64,000 nucleotides of DNA. It comes from Deinococcus detaillensis. Lineage in GTDB: Bacteria; Deinococcota; Deinococci; Deinococcales; Deinococcaceae. Under the pieces are notes generated by a model. The model saw only the letters and a program-made list of their open reading frames with translations, was not told the origin of the DNA and searched no databases. Position numbers and translations under genes: made by a program. Position 1 is the stretch's first letter. Each line of letters begins with the position of its first letter. Location of the stretch: contig NZ_VKDB01000009.1 in the NCBI RefSeq assembly GCF_007280555.1, positions 1-64,000 of the forward strand, read 5' to 3'. This document shows positions 8,383-16,649 of the stretch, piece by piece.

Positions 8383-8910
8383 TTGCCGCAGACCGAACTG
8401 GATGGTCACCTTTCAAGCCACTACCGTCAGGCGGCTGAGGCGCTGCTCCCCATGGAAGAGGCCCTCGCTACGCACGCCCCGTTCAGCGGCGACGTCATGT
8501 CGGCCGTGTTCCGGGCGTTCTACCGTGCCAGCGAACTCGCCCAGCTCAAGTCTGGAGAACTGGCTATGTTCCGCACCATCGAATGTTCCGCCCCGGCAGT
8601 TGGGAGAGGATCCGTGACGCCCTACCGGGCTGGAGCGCTCGACAGCGCCCGCCAGTGGACCGACCTGAACCCCGAGGAACGCCGGCACCGGGCTGTTGTC
8701 GCCCCCCAGCACCTCGACGCGGTCGCCCTGTGGTCTCTGGCGGAAGCACACGCGTACCTGTATGGCCTGGGTGTACCGAGAGGGCGTGATCAGGGCGGCG
8801 GGTGTGCGGCTTCCAGCTGGATGATGGCCTTGGCCAGCCAATCGCGGTCGGCCCGGGTGAGGACCGCGGCGCGGGCGTGGGCCAGGGTCACGCCCGCGTT
8901 GTGCGGATGA
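8383..8910 (+). CDS. Unrecognised frame, partly overlapping the padR gene
   Basis: A TTG-initiated frame of up to 175 codons. The first half (LSSHYRQAAEALLPMEEALATHAPFSGDVMSAVFRAFYRASELAQL) has the look of a real helical protein. The part beyond about 8790 runs antisense to the padR gene and is Arg/Ala-rich, as a shadow would be. I read it as the 5' part of an unknown gene, probably truncated or frameshifted. The antisense frame over the same DNA is not more convincing. Confidence 0.3.
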   Translation: MPQTELDGHLSSHYRQAAEALLPMEEALATHAPFSGDVMSAVFRAFYRASELAQLKSGELAMFRTIECSAPAVGRGSVTPYRAGALDSARQWTDLNPEERRHRAVVAPQHLDAVALWSLAEAHAYLYGLGVPRGRDQGGGCAASSWMMALASQSRSARVRTAARAWARVTPALCG

Positions 8911-9344
8911 TCCGGTGGGTGCTGCTGTCGGGCCAGGCGGTCGTTCAGCTCCTTCAGGCGGGCCCGCAGAGCGATCAGCAGGGCCAGCGGCGGCAGGTGA
9001 TCCATGAACATCAGGGCGATGTTCCCCGGGGCGTACAGCGGGTCGTCCTGGGCCAGTGAGCGGGTCAGCAGGTGCTGAAAGGCGCTGCGGCCAGCGGGGG
9101 TCAGGCTGTAGACCTTGCGGCTGGGCCGCTGGCCATGCTGTTCGAGTCGGCTGTGTACCAGCTGGTGCTGTTCCAGCCGGTCGAGCAGCTGGTACGCGGT
9201 GGCTTTCTTCAGTTCGATGATGCGGTGGAAGTTGTTTTCGATAAAGTCGTGCAGTTCGTAGCCGTGCCGGTCCTGGGCATGGAGCAGGCCCAGCAGCAGC
9301 AGAGCGCGTTCATCGTCGGGGGGAGCGGCAGCCTTGACCATCAC
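8790..9344 (-). CDS. PadR-family transcriptional regulator
   Basis: A 184-aa regulator. Residues about 15-90 form the PadR winged helix (LLLGLLHAQDRHGYELHDFI, then ATAYQLLDRLEQHQLV, RKVYSLTPAGR), followed by a C-terminal helical dimerisation region rich in Leu and Arg. It is divergent from the monooxygenase-like gene at 9401. PadR proteins usually repress their own promoter and that of a neighbouring gene, and the 56-bp gap contains two palindromes. The ligand is unknown. Confidence 0.9.
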   Translation of the reverse strand: MMVKAAAPPDDERALLLLGLLHAQDRHGYELHDFIENNFHRIIELKKATAYQLLDRLEQHQLVHSRLEQHGQRPSRKVYSLTPAGRSAFQHLLTRSLAQDDPLYAPGNIALMFMDHLPPLALLIALRARLKELNDRLARQQHPPDHPHNAGVTLAHARAAVLTRADRDWLAKAIIQLEAAHPPP

Positions 9345-9400
9345 CTTCCATCCTACTATAGTAATGATTGACTAATCAGGAATAATTATCAGGAGGTCTT
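9345..9400. promoter_or_regulatory. Divergent promoter with two candidate PadR operators
   Basis: The 56-bp gap is AT-rich, unlike its surroundings. It holds TACTATAGTA, a perfect 10-bp palindrome, and TGATT-GACT-AATCA, a 5+5 inverted repeat, back to back. AGGAGG lies just before the ATG at 9401. Both palindromes would overlap any promoter that fits in so small a gap. The assignment to PadR is by position only. Confidence 0.55.
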
Positions 9401-9718
9401 ATGTACGTCGTCATGAACCGTCTTCCGATTCCCGCCGGGCACGCGCCTGCCTTCGAACAGATGTTCACTGCCAGCTTCGAGCACATGAAAGGTGTGCCCG
9501 GCCTGCAGCGGATCACCCTGCAGCGCCCCAGCAAGCCGGACCAGCCCTACGTCTCCACTATGGAATTTGAGAATGCCGACGCCTTCAGGGCCTGGATGGG
9601 CAGCCCCAGCTTCCGCGCCTCCCACGCCGTGCCGGACGGCACGCCTGAAGGAGCCATGGGCCGGGGCAGCGTCATAGAAACTTTCGACACCATCGCCGAC
9701 CTGAACTTCACCAGCTAA
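9401..9718 (+). CDS. Antibiotic biosynthesis monooxygenase (ABM)-fold protein
   Basis: A 105-aa single ABM domain: MYVVMNRLPIPAGHAPAFEQMF, then FEHMKGVPGLQRITL and VSTMEFENADAFRAWMGSPSF, the pattern of small dimeric ferredoxin-like proteins such as IsdG/HmoB haem monooxygenases and quinol monooxygenases. MEFENADAFRAW followed by SFRASH resembles haem-degrading members more than YgiN types. It has a strong ribosome binding site and is probably controlled by the divergent PadR. The substrate is not certain. Confidence 0.82.
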   Translation: MYVVMNRLPIPAGHAPAFEQMFTASFEHMKGVPGLQRITLQRPSKPDQPYVSTMEFENADAFRAWMGSPSFRASHAVPDGTPEGAMGRGSVIETFDTIADLNFTS

Positions 9719-9778
9719 CAAACTCGAGTGCTAGGGGGTCGGAGAAGAAGCAAGAAGGCGTACGCTCAGGTATGGGTG

Positions 9779-9832
9779 GTGCTCTACAGTTGACGTCCAG
9801 AAGCTGTCCCTTACAAAGCAAGGGACGAGCAC
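9779..9832. repeat. Bulged inverted repeat downstream of the ABM gene
   Basis: Inner stem GTCCCTT-(7)-AAGGGAC (9806-9826) is flanked by outer arms GTGCTC (9779-9784) and GAGCAC (9827-9832), with a 21-base bulge on one side. No U-run follows, so it is not a standard terminator; it could be part of a mobile-element end. Confidence 0.3.
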
Positions 9833-10152
9833 CCTTAGAAGCGGCGGAAGTCCTGGATCACCAACGTCAAAGAAGTGACCCTCTTGCGCGTTTTAGCCTC
9901 GAACGCCCGGGAAACCCCGTTTAGAGTTCGCACCTAACGGATGACCACGAACTACTCGCGCGAAATCAATATTTTCAGGTTGTAGCGATGAACCTTGGTG
10001 CTCATAATATCGCGGTGGGGTACTCCTGCGAACTCGTCCCAGACAGTAAAATTTCCAGGGTGTATGCGGGCGCTTGAGGCTGCAACGCGCAGAACGAACC
10101 AGCATCAAGCGTTTCAGACGTGGTTCGCCGTTGCGGCAAGGATAGTCTGAAG

Positions 10153-10168
10153 GGTTGTATTGCTTTAA
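10153..10168 (+). repeat. Degenerate end of the IS6-like element
   Basis: GGTTGTATTGCTTTAA matches the element end GGTTGTGTTGCCTTAA at 14 of 16 positions and faces right. No transposase sequence follows. Confidence 0.35.
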
Positions 10169-10316
10169 CCGGTGAGCGCCACATGGCCGTGACCATTCCG
10201 GAAGGGTCGGCACGGCCTCCCTCTGGCGCACAGATGCGGGGGATAGATATCAAACGCCGCATCCATTCCCTGCCTGTCCGCACCGGTCAGCACAGGATGA
10301 ACAGGAGGAAACGAGT

Positions 10317-10772
10317 ATGATCGGGACGCTGAACGGGCCGCAGATTGAGCGGCTGCTCCACTCGGAAATGATTGGTAGGATCGGCTGCCACGCGCAGGGG
10401 CGCACTTACGTCGTTCCCGTCACGTACGTGTATGAGGACGGCGTCATCTACGGCCACACGCGAGAGGGCCAGAAAGTCCAGATGATGCGAGAGAACCCTG
10501 AGGTTTGCTTCGAGGTCGACCACCTGGACGGCCTCTCGAACTGGCAGAGTGTCATCTGCCAGGGGCACTTCGAGGAACTGGCGGGCGAGGACGCGGCCCA
10601 CGCCATGCAACGCCTGCTCGACCGCCTGATGCCGGTGGTCGTGAACGAGAGCAGCCACCCGCATGGATCGCTGGCCGCCGGTTCCACCAGCGGTCACGGC
10701 GCTCCTGGGACGGGTGCTGTAAGGTACGGCATCCGTGTGGCAGAAATGACTGGCCGCTATGAGAAGACCTGA
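10317..10772 (+). CDS. Pyridoxamine 5'-phosphate oxidase-like (PPOX) flavin-binding protein
   Basis: A 151-aa split-barrel protein: MIGTLNGPQIERLLHSEMIGRIGCHAQGRTYVVPVTYVYEDGVIYGHTREGQK, then NPEVCFEVD and WQSVICQGHFEEL. This is the standard layout of PPOX-family proteins that bind FMN, F420 or haem through the barrel. The last third is low-complexity (Gly/Ser/His) before a YGIRV strand that often closes the fold. AGGAGG precedes the start. An IS6-like end lies six bases after the stop, so the downstream neighbour has been changed. Confidence 0.88.
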   Translation: MIGTLNGPQIERLLHSEMIGRIGCHAQGRTYVVPVTYVYEDGVIYGHTREGQKVQMMRENPEVCFEVDHLDGLSNWQSVICQGHFEELAGEDAAHAMQRLLDRLMPVVVNESSHPHGSLAAGSTSGHGAPGTGAVRYGIRVAEMTGRYEKT

Positions 10773-10778
10773 CGGTGG

Positions 10779-10794
10779 GATTGTGTTGCCTTAA
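10779..10794 (+). repeat. Solo IS6-like terminal repeat
   Basis: GATTGTGTTGCCTTAA, 15 of 16 identical to the IS6-like end. It lies between the PPOX gene and the truncated rhodanese gene. The adjoining 40-50 bases toward 10850 resemble the sub-terminal right part of the full element only weakly. It marks a past insertion with loss of the element body. Confidence 0.6.
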
Positions 10795-10994
10795 CTGGCT
10801 CCATGACAGAACGGGGCAGAGGTGTCCTGTGGTTCGGTACATCTCAGGTCTACACCAAGTCCGAGCTCGCCGAGGGGAATATTGACCGGGCCGGGAAGAT
10901 GTCCTCCTAGGTACTCCTGCGGCTCACGAACGTCAATGATCCGTGCGCCGCGTTTGAGCCACTCGCCGACTTCATTGGGAAAGATGTCGTGCAT
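10791..10994 (-). pseudogene. Rhodanese-domain protein, C-terminally truncated
   Basis: Starts MHDIFPNEVGEWLKRGARIIDVREPQEYLGGHLPGPVNIPLGEL, a typical rhodanese N-terminal half (IDVREP.EY..GH.PG..NIPL). The frame then runs into the solo IS6-like end after about 45 residues, so the active-site loop that would carry the catalytic Cys is absent. The start lies 3 bases after the stop of the upstream rhodanese gene, indicating a former operon. Confidence 0.85.
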
Positions 10995-10996
10995 GC

Positions 10997-11344
10997 TCAG
11001 CCCTGCTTCACGGGAAGGCCCGCACTCTTCCAGGCGGTGATGCCGCCGGACAGGTTCCGGGCGTCGTAGCCCTGGGTCTTAAGCTGCCGGGCCGCGATTC
11101 CCGAACGGTGGCCGCTGGCGCACTGGCAGACGATGACCTGATCCATCGGCAGGCTGTCGAGCTGACCCGCCAGCTGCTCAACGGGGAGGTGCTTGCTGCC
11201 GGGGACCCAGAGGGTCTGCCGCTCCGCCTTCGAGCGCACGTCCAGCAGCAGTGCGCCGCTGCTCAGCAGCTTGTGTGTCTCGGCGGCAGACACGGTGGTG
11301 CTGCCGGTCCCACCACCCAGCAGCCCTCTCAACCAGGCCACCAT
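10997..11344 (-). CDS. Single-domain rhodanese sulfurtransferase
   Basis: A 115-aa protein. An N-terminal helix (MVAWLRGLLGGG) may anchor it to the membrane. Then come LLLDVRSKAE, HLPVEQLAGQLDSL and the catalytic loop CASGHRSG with its Cys at the expected place, ending in NLSGGITAWKSAGLPV. Such enzymes move sulfane sulfur as a persulfide on that Cys. The ATG at 11344 follows the stop of the MBL-rhodanese relic by one base; the frame is open further upstream, but that extension is the relic read in another register. It is the only member of the three-gene set that looks intact. Confidence 0.88.
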   Translation of the reverse strand: MVAWLRGLLGGGTGSTTVSAAETHKLLSSGALLLDVRSKAERQTLWVPGSKHLPVEQLAGQLDSLPMDQVIVCQCASGHRSGIAARQLKTQGYDARNLSGGITAWKSAGLPVKQG

Positions 11345-11345
11345 G

Positions 11346-11762
11346 TCAGGCCACCGCCCCGGACTGACAGGCCCAGGCGTCGTAGCCACCGTCCAGTTCG
11401 GCGACGTTCTCAAAGCCCTCGGCCCGCAGCAGGCTCACGGCGGCGGCACTCCTGCTGCCATCCTGGCAATACACCAGCACCGGCTGGTCACGGGGCAGTT
11501 CCGAGACGTGGGTCATCAGGCGGCCCGCGTGCAGTTGGTGGGCGTCCGGCAGATGCCCGGTGTCGTATTCGCCCGAACGTCGAGAAGATACGCCCGGTCC
11601 AGGTCAGGCCGCTGCTCCACCGGAACCGCCGCGTGTGGTTCCAGACTCAGCCCTTCGAACGAGGCCACGAAGCCCACCACCCGGTCCACGCCGACCATCT
11701 AGAGGCAGCGTCTCAACGCCTCCGCCTGCTCCGCGCTCCGGGCATAAAGGACGTCGCCTTGA
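11346..11762 (-). pseudogene. C-terminal part of an MBL-fold/rhodanese fusion protein, broken
   Basis: Reading down from about 11762: GDVLYARSAEQAEALRRCL, a TAG stop where MVGVDRVVGF follows, then [12 protein letters not shown], a one-base frameshift, and [55 protein letters not shown], ending with TGA at 11346. This is the rhodanese half of the metallo-beta-lactamase/rhodanese proteins (persulfide dioxygenase relatives). The catalytic Cys loop CQDGSRS survives. The metal-binding N-terminal half is gone. Confidence 0.8.
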
Positions 11763-12022
11763 TGTCACTTCTCACGGATCACCCGACCTGCGCCGGACCA
11801 GCCCAGTTTTTGGAGAACCTATGCCGCCCACAGCCCTTGTCCGCCCGACCGCCGACGACACGCTTCAGCTGATTCAGAGCGACCACGTTGGTGGCCCAGA
11901 GCTGAGACCTGCTGAGCGCCGTCCAAGCGCGAAGAACGTCAGCAGCGTCCGGTTGAAACCCGCCCCGAGGGCGACTCATCCAGATGTTGCTTTACCGCTG
12001 CGCCCTAAGTGGCCGGACCGAC

Positions 12023-14878
12023 ATGACTGACCGTGGTACTCCGAGGGTGGCCAGCAGGCCTGAACAGCAGCTTGTTGATCCCTCCCGCCTGACCACCGAA
12101 CAGGTGGGCCAGGCACAGCACGTCGACCCGGCACAGGGTCTCAGTGATGCTGAGGCGCTGATTCGGCTGGCTCGGCTCGGCCCCAACGAACTGGAGGCCG
12201 AGCCGCCCATTCCCGCGTGGCGGCGCGTCTTGGCGCAGTTCCAGGACGCGCTGGTGATCCTGCTGCTGGTCGCCACAGCCATCTCGGTCGGTGTGTGGCT
12301 GTACGAGCGCGGCACCGCCTTGCCCTACGAGGCGCTGGCGATCTTCGCCATCGTGCTGATCAACGCTGTGCTGGGCTACGTGCAGGAGGGGCGGGCCGAG
12401 CAGGCAGTGGCGGCCCTGCGCACCATGTCGGCGGCGAACGCGCGGGTGCTGCGCAGCGGTGAGCTCCGCTCGGTGCCCGCCCGCGAGGTGGTGCCCGGCG
12501 ACGTGCTGTCGCTGGAGGAGGGCGACACGCTGCCCGCCGACGCCCGACTGACGCAGGCGGTGGCCCTGCGGACGCTGGAAGCGGCGCTGACGGGTGAGAG
12601 TCTGCCCACAGAGAAGGACACCCAGCCACTAGAAGAGGCCGTGAGCGCGCTAGGCGACCGTCACAACATGGTGTTCTCAGGCACCGCCGTGAGTAGCGGC
12701 AGAGGCCGGGCTATCGTGACTGCCACGGGCATGGACACTGAAATAGGACGAATCGCCGGATTGCTGAAACGCACCGCAGCCGAAGCGACTCCACTGCAAC
12801 AGGAGCTCGACCGTACCGGCCGGACGCTGGGACTGGCCGTGCTGGTGATCGCCGTGGTGATGATCGTGACCATAGGGCTGGTTGACGGTGTGCGCGACTT
12901 CTCCGGCTTCGTGGACGTGCTGATCCTGGGCGTGGCTCTGGCCGTCGCAGCGGTGCCCGAGGGCCTGCCCGCCATCACGTCGGTGGTGCTGGCCCTCGGC
13001 ACCCAGCGCATGGCCAAGCACCACGCCATCGTGCGTCGCCTGCCAGCCGTCGAGACCCTCGGGTCGGCCAGTGTGATTGCCTCGGACAAGACCGGCACGC
13101 TGACCCGCAACGAAATGACGGTCCGGGTGGTCGTGACGGCCAGCGGCGTGACCGACCTCTCCGGCAGCGGCTATGGGCCGAAAGGCGACCTGAGCACCAC
13201 TGGGAGGCCACTGGGCCGGGGCTTCCAGCGCGAGGAAGTGGAGCGGGTGCTGGTCGGGGCCGCCCTCGCCAACAACGCGGCGGTGCAGCAGCAAGGCGGA
13301 CGCTGGAGTATTCAGGGTGACCCCACTGAGGGGGCCCTGATCGTGGCGGCGCACAAGGCGGGCTTCACCTCGGAGAGGCTCCAGGCCCGCTTCGTCCGGG
13401 TGGCCGAGGTGCCCTTCTCCTCCGAGCGTAAACGGATAAGCACCGTGCATACGGACGCCAGACAGCCCGGCAAGCTGACCCTGTTCAGCAAAGGAGCGCC
13501 CAACGTGCTGCTGGAGCGCTGCACAGCCGAACTGATCGGCACTAGAGCACACCCACTGAGTGAAAAGCGCCGCGCGGCCATCCGCGCCGCAAACGAGGCA
13601 CTGGCGGCCCAGGCACTGCGGACGCTCGGCGTGGCGACCCGCACGCTGCCGGGGAACGCCCTTCACCGCGAGGCCACCGAAGCCCTGGAGAGCGAACTGG
13701 TGTTCCTTGGCCTGATCGGCATGATCGACCCGCCGCGCACCGAAGCCAGAGACGCTGTGGCCCGGGCACGCCAGGCTGGCATCCGCCCAATGATGATCAC
13801 CGGCGACCATCCCAGCACGGCGGTGGCCATCGCTACCGAACTGGGTATCGTGCAGGCAGGCGCGCAGGCCATGACCGGCGCGGAACTCTCGCAGCTATCC
13901 GATCTCGAGTTGGAACGGGTGGTGCAAGAGATCAGCGTCTACGCGCGGGTCGATCCTGAGCACAAACTGCGGATTGTGCAGGCCCTGCAACGCGGCGGGG
14001 AGGTCGTGGCCATGACTGGCGACGGCGTCAACGACGCGCCCGCCCTTCGGGCAGCCGATATCGGCGTGGCCATGGGAATCACCGGTACCGACGTGTCCAA
14101 GGAAGCCGCCGACATGGTGCTGACCGACGATAACTTCGCCACCATCGTTGCGGCAATCGAGGAGGGACGCGGCATCTTTGACAACATCCAAAAATTCCTG
14201 CGCTATCTGCTGTCATCGAACCTGGGCGAGGTCATGACCATGTTCTTCGGCGTGGTCTTCGCCTCCCTTCTCGGGCTGGTGGGCGGGCCGGGCGAGGTCG
14301 CGCTGCCGCTGCTGGCGACCCAGCTCCTCTGGATCAACTTGGTGACCGACGGTGCCCCCGCTCTGGCGCTGGGCCTCGGTCACGCCGACCCTGACGTGAT
14401 GACTCGCCCGCCACGCCCCAAAGCCCAGGGGGTGATCACCCCCGAGATGTGGCGCGGCATCGTCTTTGTTGGCCTCATCGTTGCGGTGGGCACCTTGGGC
14501 GTGCTTGACGCCTCGCTACCTGGCGGGTTGATCACGGGCACAGGTACGCTGACCTTTGCCCGCACCATGGCCTTCACCACCCTGATGCTCTTCCAGCTCT
14601 TCAACGTTTTCAGTGCCCGCTCGGACACCCGCAGCGCCTTTCATGGCCTGTTCCGCAACCGCTGGCTGTGGGGCGCGGTGGCGCTCTCGTTGGGGCTGCA
14701 CGCGCTGGTTCTGTATCTTCACCCGCTGCAACAGGCCTTCGGGACGACCGCCCTAGGTTGGAATGATTGGCTGGTGTGCACGGCCGTGGCCTCATCGGTG
14801 CTGTGGCTGCGTGAACTGACCAAACTCGTCAAGCGCAGCTGGACGCGGGGAGTGCTCGCCATTCGTCAGCAAGGGTGA
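12023..14878 (+). CDS. P2-type cation-transporting ATPase (Ca2+ pump-like)
   Basis: A 951-aa pump with a cation ATPase N-terminal domain (QGLSDAEA..RL..LGPNEL), TGES near residue 190, the P2 motif PEGLP near 312 in the fourth membrane segment, DKTGTLT with the phosphorylated Asp near 355, and TGDGVNDAPAL near 665. Paired membrane segments follow at the C-terminus. PEGLP and the overall length fit Ca2+/Mn2+-type or Na+-type P2 pumps rather than the P1B metal pumps. An in-frame ATG lies 39 bases further upstream; I prefer 12023 (MTDRGTP), though neither has a strong ribosome binding site. Confidence 0.92.
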   Translation: MTDRGTPRVASRPEQQLVDPSRLTTEQVGQAQHVDPAQGLSDAEALIRLARLGPNELEAEPPIPAWRRVLAQFQDALVILLLVATAISVGVWLYERGTALPYEALAIFAIVLINAVLGYVQEGRAEQAVAALRTMSAANARVLRSGELRSVPAREVVPGDVLSLEEGDTLPADARLTQAVALRTLEAALTGESLPTEKDTQPLEEAVSALGDRHNMVFSGTAVSSGRGRAIVTATGMDTEIGRIAGLLKRTAAEATPLQQELDRTGRTLGLAVLVIAVVMIVTIGLVDGVRDFSGFVDVLILGVALAVAAVPEGLPAITSVVLALGTQRMAKHHAIVRRLPAVETLGSASVIASDKTGTLTRNEMTVRVVVTASGVTDLSGSGYGPKGDLSTTGRPLGRGFQREEVERVLVGAALANNAAVQQQGGRWSIQGDPTEGALIVAAHKAGFTSERLQARFVRVAEVPFSSERKRISTVHTDARQPGKLTLFSKGAPNVLLERCTAELIGTRAHPLSEKRRAAIRAANEALAAQALRTLGVATRTLPGNALHREATEALESELVFLGLIGMIDPPRTEARDAVARARQAGIRPMMITGDHPSTAVAIATELGIVQAGAQAMTGAELSQLSDLELERVVQEISVYARVDPEHKLRIVQALQRGGEVVAMTGDGVNDAPALRAADIGVAMGITGTDVSKEAADMVLTDDNFATIVAAIEEGRGIFDNIQKFLRYLLSSNLGEVMTMFFGVVFASLLGLVGGPGEVALPLLATQLLWINLVTDGAPALALGLGHADPDVMTRPPRPKAQGVITPEMWRGIVFVGLIVAVGTLGVLDASLPGGLITGTGTLTFARTMAFTTLMLFQLFNVFSARSDTRSAFHGLFRNRWLWGAVALSLGLHALVLYLHPLQQAFGTTALGWNDWLVCTAVASSVLWLRELTKLVKRSWTRGVLAIRQQG

Positions 14879-14913
14879 GCAGGATGCGTTCAAGCATCTC
14901 TTCTCACCCTTGC
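14869..14913. terminator. Strong stem-loop between convergent genes
   Basis: GCAAGGGTGAG (14869-14879) pairs perfectly with CTCACCCTTGC (14903-14913), with an inner GATGC/GCATC stem. It begins within the ATPase stop region and ends 17 bp before the SDR stop, so it can serve both strands. Confidence 0.7.
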
Positions 14914-14930
14914 TGATGCCCGAGTTCCGA

Positions 14931-15698
14931 CTATTGCGCGGTGTACCCGCCGTCCACGACGACCTCAGATCCTGTCATGAAAGATGCGTCGTCGGAGGCC
15001 AAGAAAGCGATCACGGCGGCGACCTCCTCGCTGCGGCCCAGGCGGCCAATCGGGTGCAGGGCAACGAGTCCGGCGAGCACCTGATCGTGCTGTCCTGACC
15101 GGTCAGCATAGTCTTGCACCAGCGGCGTGTCGATGAAACCCGGATGCACCGAGTTCACCCGGATTCCCAGTTTCGCTACCTGGAGGGCAGTCGCTTTGGT
15201 CAGCAGCCGTACCGCCCCCTTGCTGGCATGGTAGGCCGCCGCGTCCGCCGACCCGACCAGGCCGTAAATACTGGAGATGTTCACGATCGCGCCGCCGCCG
15301 GTCGCCTTCATGAGGCGCAGGGCCTCGCGCGTACACAGGAAGACCCCGTCGAGGTTCACGGCCAGCAGCGCACGCCAGTCGGCTAGGGCGATGTTCTCGA
15401 TAGGGCCGCTCGGCCCACTTGTACCCGCGTTGTTCACCAGTACGTCGATGCGCCCGTGGTGGGTCTCAATCTGCGCGAAGACGTCGCGCACGGCGGCCTC
15501 GTCCGCAACGTCGCAGGCGTAGGCTTGCGCAAATCCGCCCGCTCCGATGAGCTGATCAGCGGCCGCCTGCGCTTCCTCGTATTTGAGGTCCAGGATCATG
15601 ACGGCTCCGCCCTCGGCCGCCATCCGGCGCGCGGTGGCCTCACCGATGCCCTTTGCACCGCCAGTCACGACACAGACCTTGTCCTTGAAACGGGTCAT
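14931..15698 (-). CDS. Short-chain dehydrogenase/reductase (SDR)
   Basis: A 255-aa classical SDR: TGGAKGIGEA at residues 12-21 (NAD(P)-binding TGxxxGxG), NNAGTSG, a catalytic Ser region (IVNISSIYG), YHASKGA (Tyr-x-x-x-Lys) and a C-terminal ASDDASFMTGSEVVVDGGYTAQ. The frame is open 60 bases upstream, but the ATG at 15698 has GCAGGAGG before it and directly precedes TRFKDKVCVVTGG, so it is the start. The acidic residue after the second strand (ILDLK) suggests NAD preference. The substrate cannot be told. Confidence 0.93.
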   Translation of the reverse strand: MTRFKDKVCVVTGGAKGIGEATARRMAAEGGAVMILDLKYEEAQAAADQLIGAGGFAQAYACDVADEAAVRDVFAQIETHHGRIDVLVNNAGTSGPSGPIENIALADWRALLAVNLDGVFLCTREALRLMKATGGGAIVNISSIYGLVGSADAAAYHASKGAVRLLTKATALQVAKLGIRVNSVHPGFIDTPLVQDYADRSGQHDQVLAGLVALHPIGRLGRSEEVAAVIAFLASDDASFMTGSEVVVDGGYTAQ

Positions 15699-15757
15699 AC
15701 GCGTCCTCCTGCTCCGTCTGGAGCTGTTGAAACTGCGGGATGTGATTTCAACCGTCA

Positions 15758-15866
15758 ATGCCCCAATTTACTCAGGGTGTCCGTGATGACCACCACTTCC
15801 GGCAGGGTGGTGTGTTCCGAAACGGTGATGGTGCAGCCGTGCGTGCATGGCGTCTTTCACGAGCAT
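15758..15866 (-). pseudogene. Relic of a CBS-domain protein
   Basis: From ATG 15864-15866 on the minus strand: MLVKDAMHAR, then after a one-base shift CTITVSEHTTLPEVVVI, the start of a CBS domain, ending in TGA. Only about 36 residues remain. It lies next to the intact CBS gene at 15943-16326, so a tandem pair may have existed. Confidence 0.55.
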
Positions 15867-15942
15867 GGTGGCCCTCCGTGCTGCCAGCCTGTGCCCGCGC
15901 CATTACTGCCGCGTTACGGGTCAGGACAGACGGTCATCGGCG

Positions 15943-16326
15943 TCATTTCCAGAGCACCACCGGCGGTGCCTCGACCAGCGTTTTGAGCAGATCCTTGACA
16001 GTCACGACCCCGACCAGCCGGTCCTGAGCGTCGATCACCGGTAAGCCGCGCACGTCATGTTGCAGCATCAGGAAAGCGGCCCGCTCAATGGGCATGTCGG
16101 GCCGGATCTGCTCGGTGGTGGGCACTGCGTACTCGCTGACCTGAGCATCGGGAGGTGCCGTGCCCAGGCGCAGATCGGAGGCCAGTAATAATCCCAGCAG
16201 CCGCTGACCGTCCACGACCGGCAAGCAGCGCAGGCCACTGGACTCCATCAGAAGCAGCGCCGGGCCAAGCGGCGTCTGCGCTTCTACCGAAATGATGGCG
16301 GTACTCATCTGTTCACGAACGCGCAT
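15943..16326 (-). CDS. Two-CBS-domain protein
   Basis: A 127-aa protein made of a CBS pair: MRVREQMSTAIISVEAQTPL, LRCLPVVDGQRLLGLLLASDL, then the second repeat IRPDMPIERAAFLMLQHDVRGLPVIDAQDRLVGVVTVKDLL. CBS pairs bind adenine nucleotides as energy sensors, either alone or as regulators of partner proteins. The start at 16326 has AAGGAG in the right place; an upstream in-frame ATG adds only 11 residues and lacks one. A relic of a second CBS protein lies just downstream. Confidence 0.9.
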   Translation of the reverse strand: MRVREQMSTAIISVEAQTPLGPALLLMESSGLRCLPVVDGQRLLGLLLASDLRLGTAPPDAQVSEYAVPTTEQIRPDMPIERAAFLMLQHDVRGLPVIDAQDRLVGVVTVKDLLKTLVEAPPVVLWK

Positions 16327-16649
16327 GAGGAACTCCTTCCGGGTGGCGTCCGAACCCATTCAAGCTGAGAGGACTGTCCAGCGCGACCCATCTGAGAGCA
16401 ATGTCGGGCGGCGGGCTTACCAAGCCATTACCGCTGCCGGAATGCGCTGGAAATTCCCCTGCATCTCCAGACGCAGAAGGTCCACTCAACAGGCGCAGAT
16501 TGACCTGCTGCGCGAGGTGGCCGGACGGAACCGCCGCCGGCAAAGTGACGTCAGCAAACGTGGTCATCCTTGATTCAGGATGATTACCGTATGCTTGCCG
16601 ATGAGGTTGACAGGTTGAGCGAAACAGGCGCACAGTCACTATTCTCAGA

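Larger units (their letters stand above)
9719..10316. other. 598-bp stretch without a supported gene
   Basis: Frames up to 112 codons exist on the minus strand but are Arg/Pro-rich and match nothing recognisable. The region holds a bulged inverted repeat (9779-9832) and a degenerate IS6-like end (10153-10168). AGGAGGAAAC just before 10317 serves the next gene. The AT content is higher than in the flanking genes, which suggests old mobile DNA. Confidence 0.4.

Noticed and set aside
9893..10231. 112-codon minus-strand frame in the 598-bp gap
   Set aside because: No ribosome binding site, unusual Arg/Pro content and no family pattern.
12677..13810. 377-codon frame antisense to the P-type ATPase
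   Set aside because: Shadow frame; Gly/His/Arg-rich with no family pattern.
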